Below, piece by piece: positions 43,455 to 51,715 of a stretch of 64,000 nucleotides of DNA. Both the position numbers and the translations under genes were made by a program. The DNA comes from an uncultured Alphaproteobacteria bacterium. GTDB lineage: Bacteria; Pseudomonadota; Alphaproteobacteria; MPNO01; UBA2964. The notes under the pieces are model-generated. The model saw only the letters and a program-made list of their open reading frames with translations, was not told the origin of the DNA and searched no databases. The stretch spans positions 310,001-374,000 of the forward strand of contig CALSLP010000001.1 of NCBI GenBank assembly GCA_943787225.1. The letters are read 5' to 3'. Position 1 is the stretch's first letter, and each line of letters starts with the position of its first letter.

Positions 43455-45110
43455 ATGGCTGTCGATCCGATTACCGTGGAATTATTGCGCAACCGCATCG
43501 CCAGCCTAATGGAGGAAATGGATTACCATTTCTACCGTTCGGGCTACTCAACCATCGTCCGGGAGAGCCGTGATTTCAGCTGCGTGATTGTTGACCCCAA
43601 CGGCCGCCTTTTGGTCGCCCCCTGGATGTTCTTCCATTCACCGGTCTATTTCCATCTTGTCCAGCGCATCAAAGATATCTACGGCGTCGACGATCTCGCA
43701 GATGGCGACGTGTTTGTTACCAACCATCCCTATGAAGGCAATATGCCCCATGCCTCCGACATGGGCTTCATCGCGCCGATATTCCATGACGGAACGCTGG
43801 TCGCCTTTGCCGCCACAATCGCCCATAAGGCCGATATCGGCGGCACAGTGCCGGGAAGCACATACGGTTCAGCAACCGAGCTCTATCACGAGGGCTTGAT
43901 GCTGCCACCAATCCGCATTCACCGGGCCGGGAAACCGATTGATGATGTGATGCGACTGATCTCCGCTAACACACGGGCCCCCTATGTCGTCCTCGGCGAT
44001 ATTTCCGGCCAGATTGGCGTCACCCGTATTGGCCGCAAACATATGCAGGAAATGTGTGCGCGGTTTGGCGTTGATACGGTTCTGGAATCGATGGATGCGA
44101 TGATTACAGCCTCCGGTGAAGAGTTCACGGCAGCGCTTAAAAGTATTCCGGATGGGATCGCGGAAGCGACAGGCTATCTCGATCATGACGGGGTTGATGA
44201 AACGACCAAGGTTAAACTCAACGTCAAGATCACCATCAAATCCGGCAAGCTGCATTTCGATTTCACCGGCTGCGATCCGCAAACTCAGGGTCCGGTCAAT
44301 CTGCGCATCGCGATGGTCGAGGCCTGTGTCTATTACTGCCTGATCGGGCTGATTGATCCCAACCTGCGCTATAGCGACGGCATCCGCGATCTCGTGACCT
44401 TTGAATTTACGCCGCGCAGCGTCGTGAGCGCCGAACCTCCGCGTCCCTGCTCGAGCTATATGAAATGTTGCCTCAAATTATGCGACGTCATTTTGGAAGC
44501 CATGGACCCGCTTTTACCAGGGCGCGCGATTGCTCATTCAGGCGGCAGTGGTGGATCGATCATCGTCGCGTGGAAAGGCGATACAAAGCCTAAACGCGGC
44601 AATCAATATGAGATCTTTGGATCAGCCTATGGCGCCGGCGAGGGTGCTGACGGTGCATCGGGTGCCAGTGTCATGCTCGCGAACCTGTTTGCCGCCCCTG
44701 TCGAGATCATCGAATCCGAATTTCCCTGCCGTATCCGGGAGTACAGTTTGAACACCGATTCTGGTGGCGCCGGAGAGTTTCGCGGTGGATTAAACTTCGT
44801 CCGCGAATATGAAATGCTGGAATCCGCAGAAATCGTTTATCGCGCCGACCGGTCCATCGAATTGCCTGCCGGTATTCAAGGGGGGATGCCGGGTGGACCC
44901 AGCCGATTTGTCGTCAATCCGGGAACACCAGACGAACAACAAATGCCGTCTTCGGCCCGCATGACGTTACCCGCAGGCACGACTTTTCGGGTTAACGGTC
45001 CTGGCGGCGGCGGCTATGGCGATCCCAAGAAACGTGATCCCGAGGCACTCGCGAATGATATCGCGGAAGGCTACGTGTCAGAAGAAGCCGCAGACAAGTA
45101 TTACAGATAG
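43455..45110 (+). CDS. hyuB: Hydantoinase/oxoprolinase subunit B
   Basis: 551 aa from ATG 43455, a single base after the hyuA stop. Typical opening VDPITVELLRNRIASLMEEM is followed by FVTNHPYEGNMPHASDMG, AHKADIGGTVPGS and the C-terminal GPGGGGYGDPKKRDPE-type tail. Together with HyuA it forms the ATP-dependent hydantoinase or oxoprolinase complex. The last 119 bp overlap, in antisense, the end of the PilZ-like gene. Confidence 0.94.
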   Translation: MAVDPITVELLRNRIASLMEEMDYHFYRSGYSTIVRESRDFSCVIVDPNGRLLVAPWMFFHSPVYFHLVQRIKDIYGVDDLADGDVFVTNHPYEGNMPHASDMGFIAPIFHDGTLVAFAATIAHKADIGGTVPGSTYGSATELYHEGLMLPPIRIHRAGKPIDDVMRLISANTRAPYVVLGDISGQIGVTRIGRKHMQEMCARFGVDTVLESMDAMITASGEEFTAALKSIPDGIAEATGYLDHDGVDETTKVKLNVKITIKSGKLHFDFTGCDPQTQGPVNLRIAMVEACVYYCLIGLIDPNLRYSDGIRDLVTFEFTPRSVVSAEPPRPCSSYMKCCLKLCDVILEAMDPLLPGRAIAHSGGSGGSIIVAWKGDTKPKRGNQYEIFGSAYGAGEGADGASGASVMLANLFAAPVEIIESEFPCRIREYSLNTDSGGAGEFRGGLNFVREYEMLESAEIVYRADRSIELPAGIQGGMPGGPSRFVVNPGTPDEQQMPSSARMTLPAGTTFRVNGPGGGGYGDPKKRDPEALANDIAEGYVSEEAADKYYR

Positions 45111-45492
45111 GGTTGAACCCGAAGGTTACGCAGATTTGCGTTTTCGCAGAAGTTCGACGCCGAAGCCGGCCAGTCGACAACCCTTCCAACGTATTGAGTA
45201 CATCGTCATCCAGCTCAACGAAATTTGCTGCCAGCACTTTGCGCGTGAAATCTATTCGAACGATCTCCGACCGCACGACGTGCTGAAAAACCTGCTCGCC
45301 GACCTCAGCCCTTATGCCAACGACCGGCGTCTCACCGATTTGAAAATCACCATAGAACGAATAGAGAAGAAAACCGCCGAGGCTCCAATTGGCCGTTTCA
45401 TAGCTGCTGCCGTTGAGATCAATTTTTAACGGAATCTCCTGGATTCGCCGATCCCGGCGTCGTTCCTTACTTTTCCCTTTTACAACCCGCAT
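44992..45492 (-). CDS. PilZ-domain protein with C-terminal extension into hyuB antisense
   Basis: 166 aa from ATG 45492 with AGGTGG upstream. The basic N-terminus KERRRDRRIQEIP holds the RxxxR c-di-GMP pattern, and NWSLGGFLLYSF matches the (D/N)xSxxG pattern of PilZ. The core ends near residue 110. The last about 40 residues lie opposite the hyuB 3' end and look unselected (Arg-rich, PRYHSRVPRDHVSWD), so the protein may have lost its original stop. The likely role is c-di-GMP sensing. Confidence 0.7.
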   Translation of the reverse strand: MRVVKGKSKERRRDRRIQEIPLKIDLNGSSYETANWSLGGFLLYSFYGDFQIGETPVVGIRAEVGEQVFQHVVRSEIVRIDFTRKVLAANFVELDDDVLNTLEGLSTGRLRRRTSAKTQICVTFGFNPICNTCLRLLLTRSLPRYHSRVPRDHVSWDRHSRRRQDR

Positions 45493-45688
45493 GCCATCCA
45501 CCTATTAGTCGCCGGTAGAGTATCGGCCTGAAGTAATGACAAATTGTTAACGCTCATGTTAGCAGCTGAACCTTACACAAGGTCTTTCGATCAAGCGTTT
45601 CCCCTGTAGAATAGCATCATCATCTATAGATCGAACCGATGCCCAAAACGAATACAATGAGAATGCGGACGATTGTCGGAACCGCCTC

Positions 45689-46942
45689 ATGACTGAGGAA
45701 CTTCCAGACGGTCCGAGCAAGAAAGACCTACATGCGGTCTATGCATTTGGCATCTTCAGCATGGCGCTCATCGATATATTTGTTCTCCTGATCCCCATTT
45801 TTGCAAAAGAATCATTGGGCATGTCCGATGGCGAGATTGGCATTCTGGTCGGTGCCCGGTCACTGCTGTCATTGTTTCTATCAATTCATGGTGGCGCTCT
45901 GATGGACCGTTTCGGTACCCGCCGGGTTACGCTGATGTTCACCGGTACCGTTATCCTTTGCGCCCCATTCTTCCCGCTGCTCTCAACATTCTGGGCCTTG
46001 TTCGCCTTGCAAGTCGTCAGTGGTTTCGCCATCTCCATGGGCTGGTCAGGGGCACAAACGCTGATTGCTCGTGTTGCCCATGGAGATGCCGAATATATCG
46101 GCCGCTTCAGCACGTTTGCGCGAATTGGGACAACAATTGCCCCAATCTGCGCTGGCTTTCTTTTCGATGTGGGCGGCGCATGGTTAGCCTACGGTTTCGG
46201 AATGCTATGGGCAGTTGGCGCGGTTTACGCGCTATGGCGCGCCCCGGAACCCAACCCACCCCCTGATCGAAAGACGGCGCCGGAAGATATTCCCAAATTC
46301 AAGCTTATGGACATTATGCCGAAGTTGTCTGATTACACCGCGACCTTCGCCCTCATGGCGATACCGGCTGTCGCCTTTACGGCAATGGCAATGCTGGTCC
46401 GTAATTCGACCTATGGCATACAAACCACTGTTTACGTCACCTATGCTCAGGATGCAGGGCTCACCGCGACCAAGATCGGGCTTCTATTCGCGGCCATTGA
46501 AATGGCTGGCGCTATTGGCTCCTGGTATTCCGGCAGAATCATGCGGCGTTTCGATCCGATCCGCGTCCTTGTCGTCACGACCTTTATAACGGTCTCCTTG
46601 GTAAGTGCGACACCACTCCTCGGCGGGCTCGGCTCTACGACCTGGTCAATCTTTGGCTTCCTTCTCATCGGTCAGTTGTTTCGCGGCATGACACAAGGTG
46701 TATCGCAGCCAATTCTCTTTTCGGTACAGGCAATTTCCGTGACTAGGGATCAACAAGCGACAGTTGTCGGGCTCCGTCAAACCATGAACCGGTTCGGTGG
46801 CATCATTATTCCGCCCATCATCGGGTTCACCTCCGACTTTTATGGCCGTGAAGAGAGTTTCTATATTGTCGGCGGTGGGCTGCTGGTACTGCTACTGGGG
46901 TTGGCTATTTATGCCCGGTCTGTTCCAAGAATTGCGACTTAA
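45689..46942 (+). CDS. Major facilitator superfamily transporter
   Basis: 417 aa with about twelve hydrophobic helices. The loop 2-3 motif appears as GALMDRFGTRRV (residues about 70-82), the usual GxxxDRxGRR pattern. The second half has the weaker repeat SGRIMRRFDPIRV. No close transporter family can be named. It stands alone between the PilZ gene and the FAH operon and may carry that pathway's substrate. Confidence 0.87.
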   Translation: MTEELPDGPSKKDLHAVYAFGIFSMALIDIFVLLIPIFAKESLGMSDGEIGILVGARSLLSLFLSIHGGALMDRFGTRRVTLMFTGTVILCAPFFPLLSTFWALFALQVVSGFAISMGWSGAQTLIARVAHGDAEYIGRFSTFARIGTTIAPICAGFLFDVGGAWLAYGFGMLWAVGAVYALWRAPEPNPPPDRKTAPEDIPKFKLMDIMPKLSDYTATFALMAIPAVAFTAMAMLVRNSTYGIQTTVYVTYAQDAGLTATKIGLLFAAIEMAGAIGSWYSGRIMRRFDPIRVLVVTTFITVSLVSATPLLGGLGSTTWSIFGFLLIGQLFRGMTQGVSQPILFSVQAISVTRDQQATVVGLRQTMNRFGGIIIPPIIGFTSDFYGREESFYIVGGGLLVLLLGLAIYARSVPRIAT

Positions 46943-46981
46943 GACAAATACGACTAACATGAGTGCCAGAAACCTAAAAAA

Positions 46982-47020
46982 TCGATATTTTATTGACTAT
47001 CGTTTTTTTATCGATATTTA
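46982..47020 (+). promoter_or_regulatory. Repeated TCGATATTT motif before the FAH operon
   Basis: TCGATATTTTATTGAC at 46982-46997 and a second TCGATATTTA at 47011-47020, 23 bp before the FAH start. The first nearly repeats the motif at 49965-49980 upstream of the TRAP operon (15 of 16 bases). TTGACT at 46993-46998 could be a -35 box overlapped by the operator. Confidence 0.5.
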
Positions 47021-47042
47021 TGCATACAAATAGGAGATTTAG

Positions 47043-47918
47043 ATGCGGCTGATTGCTTTTGATAAAAATGGAACTGCTACTATGGGCGCTCGCGACGGTG
47101 AAAGCGTCGTCGACCTATCAATTGCCGCTCCGGACCTGCCAGGCGACCTCACGGGAATTATCAAGCTCGGCCAGGCTGGCATCGATAAAATTGCCGCCGC
47201 CGTCAGCAGCGCCGGAGATGATGCCCGCGTCTCTCTCGACAGCATCAAGTATCTTCCGCCATCGACCAATGCTGGCAAACTTATTTGCCTCGGCCTGAAC
47301 TATGCGGACCACGCCGCCGAAGGCGGACATCAAAAGCCTGAGTATCCATCATTCTTTTTGCGGACCAACTCAACGCTGGTTGCCCATGGCGATCCCATCC
47401 TGCGGCCTGTTGTTTCCGAACAGTTGGACTATGAAGCTGAGATGGTCGCTATCGTTGGCAAACAGGCCCGCCATGTAAAACGAGCAGACGCTCTGGATTA
47501 CATCTGGGGTTACTCAGTGTTTAACGAAGCCTCGATTCGCGAATATCAGCGCAAGACGGCGCAATGGACCATTGGCAAGAACTTTGACAATACCGGCGGC
47601 TTTGGTCCAGAAGCGGTTACCGCTGATGAACTACCCGCAGGGGGCAATGGACTGCGTATCCAGACGCGTCTCAATGGCGAAATCCTGCAAGATGCCAACA
47701 CCGACGACATGTTGTTTGATGTTGCGGAGACCGTCGAACTGCTGACCGAGTGTCTGACATTGGAGCCTGGCGATATTCTCGTCATGGGAACGCCGTCAGG
47801 TGTTGGCCATGCGCGCCGTCCGCAGCTTTGGATGAAAGCCGGCGACGTCTGTGAAATTGAAATCGAGAAAATCGGTATTCTGCGGAACCCGATCGAAGAC
47901 GAAGTTTTACCGGCCTAA
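47043..47918 (+). CDS. Fumarylacetoacetate hydrolase family protein
   Basis: 291 aa with AGGAGA 6 bp before ATG 47043. The FAH fold motifs are clear: KLICLGLNYADHAAEGG, PSFFLRTNSTLVAHGDPI, DYEAEMVAIVGK (the metal-binding Glu and Asp region), TIGKNFDNTGGFGP and VMGTPSGVGHARRP. Family members hydrolyse or decarboxylate 2-oxo acids such as acylpyruvates or oxaloacetate, using Mg2+. It heads an operon with a nitroreductase-like and an OsmC-like gene, which ends at a clear terminator. The upstream intradiol dioxygenase operon hints at aromatic ring degradation. Confidence 0.9.
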   Translation: MRLIAFDKNGTATMGARDGESVVDLSIAAPDLPGDLTGIIKLGQAGIDKIAAAVSSAGDDARVSLDSIKYLPPSTNAGKLICLGLNYADHAAEGGHQKPEYPSFFLRTNSTLVAHGDPILRPVVSEQLDYEAEMVAIVGKQARHVKRADALDYIWGYSVFNEASIREYQRKTAQWTIGKNFDNTGGFGPEAVTADELPAGGNGLRIQTRLNGEILQDANTDDMLFDVAETVELLTECLTLEPGDILVMGTPSGVGHARRPQLWMKAGDVCEIEIEKIGILRNPIEDEVLPA

Positions 47919-47940
47919 CTGGGCCAGGAGAGAAAAAATA

Positions 47941-48579
47941 ATGGATCCCATACAAGAAGCGATTTCTTCCGTAGAAGCCCTACGGAAGCGGATATCTGAC
48001 ATCGGCGAAGATGGTCTGGATTTGTTGTTCCGGGAAGCACGGACACATAACGCCTGGACCGACAAGCCGGTCACAGACGAACAAATCCAAACACTGTATC
48101 AGGCCGTTGTAAGCGGTCCGACGAGTGGCAATTGCCTTCCTTCACGGTTTATTTTCTGCCGTACGCCCGAAGCCAAGGCGCGTCTCACACCCTGCGTCGC
48201 CCCTGGCAACGCTACAAAGATTGAGGCAGCGCCGGTCTGCGTGATCATCGGGTACGATCCGATGTTCTGGGAGCATCTGCCACGGCTGTTCCCTCATAAA
48301 GACATGACTGGCCGTTATCGGGACGATCCGGATGCTGCCGAAAGCGGCAGCTTTAGAAACAGTACCTTGCAGGGGGCGTATCTCATCATTGCTGCGCGCG
48401 CTATGGGCTTGGATATCGGCGCAATGTCAGGCTTCGACAATGAGGCTGTCGACAAGGAGTTCTTTGCGGGAACGACCGTGAAATCGAACTTCCTGTGCAA
48501 CATCGGCTATGGCGATACGTCCGGCCTGTTCCAAAAATTGCCGCGCTTCGATTTCGACGAAGTTTGCGACATAATTTAG
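47941..48579 (+). CDS. Nitroreductase-family protein (RutE/malonic semialdehyde reductase-like)
   Basis: 212 aa from ATG 47941 with AGGAG upstream. The FMN-binding pattern ARTHNAWTDKPVTDEQI, SGPTSGNCLPSRFIF, RNSTLQGAYLIIAARAMGLD and AMSGFDNEAVDKEFF matches RutE-type malonic semialdehyde reductases (usually 196 aa). RutE makes 3-hydroxypropionate in pyrimidine degradation, but no other rut genes are present. In this operon it may reduce another semialdehyde or quinone. The N-terminal 15-20 residues are extra. Confidence 0.85.
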   Translation: MDPIQEAISSVEALRKRISDIGEDGLDLLFREARTHNAWTDKPVTDEQIQTLYQAVVSGPTSGNCLPSRFIFCRTPEAKARLTPCVAPGNATKIEAAPVCVIIGYDPMFWEHLPRLFPHKDMTGRYRDDPDAAESGSFRNSTLQGAYLIIAARAMGLDIGAMSGFDNEAVDKEFFAGTTVKSNFLCNIGYGDTSGLFQKLPRFDFDEVCDII

Positions 48580-48599
48580 TTCCCTTTAGGAGATTAATC

Positions 48600-49064
48600 A
48601 TGGCCGATGCGAAACCCAAAATGGTCGTTCAGTACACGCTGAACTGTTAATCCATTTCCCACGCCCGTACTGACATCGAAACCCGTGACGTCGACGTCAC
48701 GATTGACGAGCCGACCCAGCGCGGTGGGACGAATATGGGCCTGGCGCCAACGGAAACGCTGGTTGCAGCGCTCATTGGTTGCACCAACGTTATCGGCCAG
48801 CGTGCCGGTGAAAAGCATGGCGTTCATTTCGAAGATTTGACGGTCGATGCGCTGGCGGATTTTGACCGACGCGGCGTCATGTTTGAGGAAGAGATCGAAG
48901 TCCCCTTTCCGAAGATTGTTCTAACAATCAAAGGAAAATCAGATGTCGATGATGCGACGCTGGAGAAGGTCAAAACTGACCTCGCGAAATACTGTCCGAT
49001 TGCCAAAGTAATCCGTGCTTCCGGTACAGTAATCGAAGAAATTTGGGAAATATCCAAACCGTAA
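48600..49064 (+). pseudogene. OsmC-family protein with in-frame TAA at codon 17
   Basis: The frame starts at ATG 48600 with the strong ribosome binding site TAGGAGATTA. Codon 17 (48648-48650) is TAA, then the same frame continues as SISHARTDIETRDVDVTIDE, RGGTNMGLAPTETLVAALIG and CTNVIGQRAG, ending at 49064. The reading is 154 residues, typical of OsmC/Ohr redox proteins. It keeps one of the two peroxidatic Cys (C in ALIGCTNV) and a Cys just before the stop. Translation from an internal ATG (48735) would lose the first beta hairpin. GAA to TAA is a plausible single change. Third gene of the FAH operon. Confidence 0.75.
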
Positions 49065-49091
49065 CACTAAACGCATCATTACATGTTTCTT

Positions 49092-49130
49092 TGACCGCCG
49101 TTGTCTCCGGCTTCGGCGGTCATTTTATTT
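49092..49130 (+). terminator. Rho-independent terminator
   Basis: Stem TGACCGCCG/CGGCGGTCA (9 bp, 13-base loop) followed by TTTTATTT. It ends the FAH operon after the OsmC-like gene. Confidence 0.85.
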
Positions 49131-49210
49131 CGACAGGGTAGACTTAATCCACGACCGCTCAGTTCGCAGCAAACTCTGAAATAGATTCCCGGATAATACC
49201 AGCGGTGCGC

Positions 49211-49882
49211 TCATAATGCGCCATGAGAAGCGATATCGCGCTCATCAGCATCGCGCGCTGTCGTCGCCTTCATCATTGCTTCATGCTCATCCAATTCATT
49301 GCGCCTTGGATAGCTAACGACAATAGCAAGCTGCCGATATCGGTCAGCTTGATCATTCAACTGCGCACAATATTGCAACAACCAACGAGACCCACACGCT
49401 GACAGTAGGGCCAAATGAAACGCCCGATGCAGTCGTTCCCAATCTGGATTAACAGAATAATGGTCTTCGCTCGAAGAGCGGCGCACCCGCGACAGACGAT
49501 GAAATGACAGGACAAGTCCCTCTTCCCAAGAGTCGTCGCCATTGGCGATTGATTCCCGCAGCGCAATCTGTTCAAGCCAACATCGTGTTTTAACCAGCTC
49601 TTCGAGGTCCGCTCGACTGGCAGCGGCAACCCGGAAACCTTTTTGGTCTTCACGTGTAACGAGACCGTCTGCCGATAATCGATTCAGAGCTTCACGAATG
49701 GGGCTATTGCCCACTTCATAGCGCGCGCGCAGCGCTTCGGTACGAAGCTTCTCGCCGGGCGGTAATGATCCGGACAGGATATCCCCCCGCAATCGATCAT
49801 AAACCGAAGATGCCAACGTCCCCGCAGGCTCCCGCTGTGCGAGGTCAACTATTTTAATCAGCACGTCATCATTGGGGGGCAT
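49211..49882 (-). CDS. GntR-family regulator (FCD), C-terminus frameshifted
   Basis: 223 aa from ATG 49882. The winged helix has GEKLRTEALRARYEVGNSPIREAL and the wing LVTREDQKGFRV. The FCD domain has LHRAFHLALLSACGS and DEHEAMMKATTARDADERD. The frame then ends DIASHGAL, but the next frame continues LMSAISLLMAHYERTAGIIR and stops at 49159, giving the usual helix end. One extra base near 49241-49252 (or a two-base loss) explains this. The gene lies between, and divergent from, two operons that share a promoter motif, so it probably regulates both. Confidence 0.85.
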   Translation of the reverse strand: MPPNDDVLIKIVDLAQREPAGTLASSVYDRLRGDILSGSLPPGEKLRTEALRARYEVGNSPIREALNRLSADGLVTREDQKGFRVAAASRADLEELVKTRCWLEQIALRESIANGDDSWEEGLVLSFHRLSRVRRSSSEDHYSVNPDWERLHRAFHLALLSACGSRWLLQYCAQLNDQADRYRQLAIVVSYPRRNELDEHEAMMKATTARDADERDIASHGAL

Positions 49883-49964
49883 TGCGATTCTCGAATTTCC
49901 GGATAGTGGCGTTCCCGATATTATATTAAAGCCGAAGCAGAGTCGGGAACACAATCAAATAATT

Positions 49965-49980
49965 TCGATATTTAATTGAC
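49965..49980 (+). promoter_or_regulatory. TCGATATTTAATTGAC motif before the TRAP operon
   Basis: It matches 15 of 16 bases of the motif at 46982-46997 before the FAH operon. It lies 60 bp before the dctP start and 82 bp from the gntR start. The TTGACC at 49976-49981 could be a -35 box. Confidence 0.5.
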
Positions 49981-50040
49981 CAGGGTATTTATTTCGACTT
50001 TCCTGTCAAAAAAACCAGAGCAACAATTGGGAGAAAGCAT

Positions 50041-51132
50041 ATGTTAGCGAATAAACTCAACTTAGGAAGAACGACCGGCCTCGCCGCCGCTGTCGCCTTA
50101 ACCCTTACGGTATTTAGTGGTTCCGCGTTTGCCCAGAAAGAAATCAAGCTTACCGCGATTGACGGCTATCCCGCCAAGGCGCTTTGGGTCAAAACATTTG
50201 TGAAGTACTTTGTGCCCGCCGTCGATAAGGCGCTGGCCAAAACTGGCAATTACAAGATCAAATGGAATCTCGCCTGGGGTGGCCAGATCGTTAAGCCAAA
50301 AGGCGTATTCAAAGGCCTGCAGAAAGGCCTCGGCGATCATGGGATTGTCACCACCGTCTTCCATGCGGACAAAGTCCCCTTACACGGCCTCGCCTTCGCG
50401 ACACCTTTTGTAAGCACTGATCCAGGTCTGCTGGCACGCACCTTCGACGACATGGTTGCCACGCATCCTGACTTCAAGAAAAGCTGGAAGAAATACAATC
50501 AGGTTTACCTAACAAATCTGGCCGTGCTTGATTCCTACAACATGTTCTTTAAGAATCCGGTCACCAGCCTTGCCGGTCTCAAAGGCAAGAAGATCGCCGC
50601 GGCCGGTTTGAACATGCGCTACCTCAAAAATACCGGCGCTAAGGGCGTTGGCGGTAGTCTGGTCGGATATTACAACAAGCTAAAGACCGGTGTCGTTGAC
50701 GGCGCCATGGTTTGGGCAGAAGCCGCCGTGATCTTCAAGATCGTTGAGGTTGCTCCCCACATGATGCGTGCCAGCCTCGGAACCGTGAATTCCAAAGCCA
50801 TCACGGTAAACGCCAAGACCTGGAAAAAGCTGCCAAATGAAGTGAAACAGGCCCTGCAAGCTGCCGCGATCATCTATCGCGACGGCACGAGCAAGGATGT
50901 CGAGAGCCGGTCCAAGGTCATGTATAAAAAGTTTGCTGAAAAGGGCGGCAAAATTACGCCGCTGAGCCAGGCGCAACGCGAAGCCTGGGCAAACAGCATG
51001 CCTAACGTTGCCAAGGACTGGGCAGCAAGCCTTGAGAAGAAGGGTATTGCTGGCAAAAAGATCCTGGCCGACTACATGGGCCGTATGCGGGCTGCCAAAC
51101 AGCCGATCATTCGCCAGTGGGACAAGGAGTAG
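50041..51132 (+). CDS. dctP: TRAP transporter substrate-binding protein DctP
   Basis: 363 aa with the signal peptide LAAAVALTLTVFSGSAFAQ. The mature protein has a TRAP receptor layout: a hydrophobic LTAIDGYPAKALW opening, SLAGLKGKKIAAAGLNMRYL (the common LKGKK-R region) and VDGAMVWAEAAV in place of VDGxxxP. Its partners DctQ and DctM are encoded directly downstream. It binds a carboxylate and hands it to the permease. The dioxygenase and mcd genes in the same operon suggest an aromatic or malonate-related substrate. GGGAGAAAG precedes ATG 50041. Confidence 0.92.
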   Translation: MLANKLNLGRTTGLAAAVALTLTVFSGSAFAQKEIKLTAIDGYPAKALWVKTFVKYFVPAVDKALAKTGNYKIKWNLAWGGQIVKPKGVFKGLQKGLGDHGIVTTVFHADKVPLHGLAFATPFVSTDPGLLARTFDDMVATHPDFKKSWKKYNQVYLTNLAVLDSYNMFFKNPVTSLAGLKGKKIAAAGLNMRYLKNTGAKGVGGSLVGYYNKLKTGVVDGAMVWAEAAVIFKIVEVAPHMMRASLGTVNSKAITVNAKTWKKLPNEVKQALQAAAIIYRDGTSKDVESRSKVMYKKFAEKGGKITPLSQAQREAWANSMPNVAKDWAASLEKKGIAGKKILADYMGRMRAAKQPIIRQWDKE

Positions 51133-51136
51133 CCCC

Positions 51137-51715
51137 ATGAACGATCCGGGCACCCCCCGGACGGTAGAAACGATTGAAGGGGCGTCGCCAACAGGCGGCG
51201 CCCTTTCCCGATCTCTTTTCTGGTGTTCGTCCGTTCTGAATGCAGTGGGCTCGGTCTGGATTTTTGTTCTGATGATCCTGATCAACTGCGATGCCTTTGG
51301 CCGAACCTTTCTAAATCATCCGATTGAAGGCGTCATCGAGCTGGTCGAAATGTCGATCGTCGCCATTGTCTTTCTTCAGCTTTCCGATGCGACCCGCCGC
51401 GGACGCCTAACGCGCTCCGACGGGCTGTTTTCCAGAATACTACTTCGAAAACCCGCTATTGGCCGAACCATGGGGGCATTGTTTGACCTTCTCGGCATCC
51501 TGTTCATGGCGATCATTATCTACGGCACACTTCCGCTTCTGACCGAAGCTGTCGATGAGAGCCTTTATTTTGGTACCGAAGGTGTGTTCACGGCTCCACG
51601 CTGGCCGGTCTATTTTGTTATTATTCTGGGCGGGTTCATAACGCTCATGCAGTTTGCAACCTTCACACATCGCTATATTTGCGGCGGCTATCAATTGCCG
51701 GAGCAATCTTCATGA
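51137..51715 (+). CDS. dctQ: TRAP transporter small permease DctQ
   Basis: 192 aa with four hydrophobic helices (about residues 30-55, 65-85, 115-140, 155-180). The DctQ pattern CDAFGRTFLNHPIEGVIELV is followed by DATRRGRLTRSDGL, as in the family. It starts 4 bp after the dctP stop and overlaps the dctM start by 4 bp (ATGA). Confidence 0.9.
   Translation: MNDPGTPRTVETIEGASPTGGALSRSLFWCSSVLNAVGSVWIFVLMILINCDAFGRTFLNHPIEGVIELVEMSIVAIVFLQLSDATRRGRLTRSDGLFSRILLRKPAIGRTMGALFDLLGILFMAIIIYGTLPLLTEAVDESLYFGTEGVFTAPRWPVYFVIILGGFITLMQFATFTHRYICGGYQLPEQSS

Noticed and set aside
48648..48650. Recoding of the OsmC in-frame stop
   Set aside because: The codon is TAA. Selenocysteine uses TGA and pyrrolysine TAG, and neither system is seen here. 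A mutation or base error is more likely.
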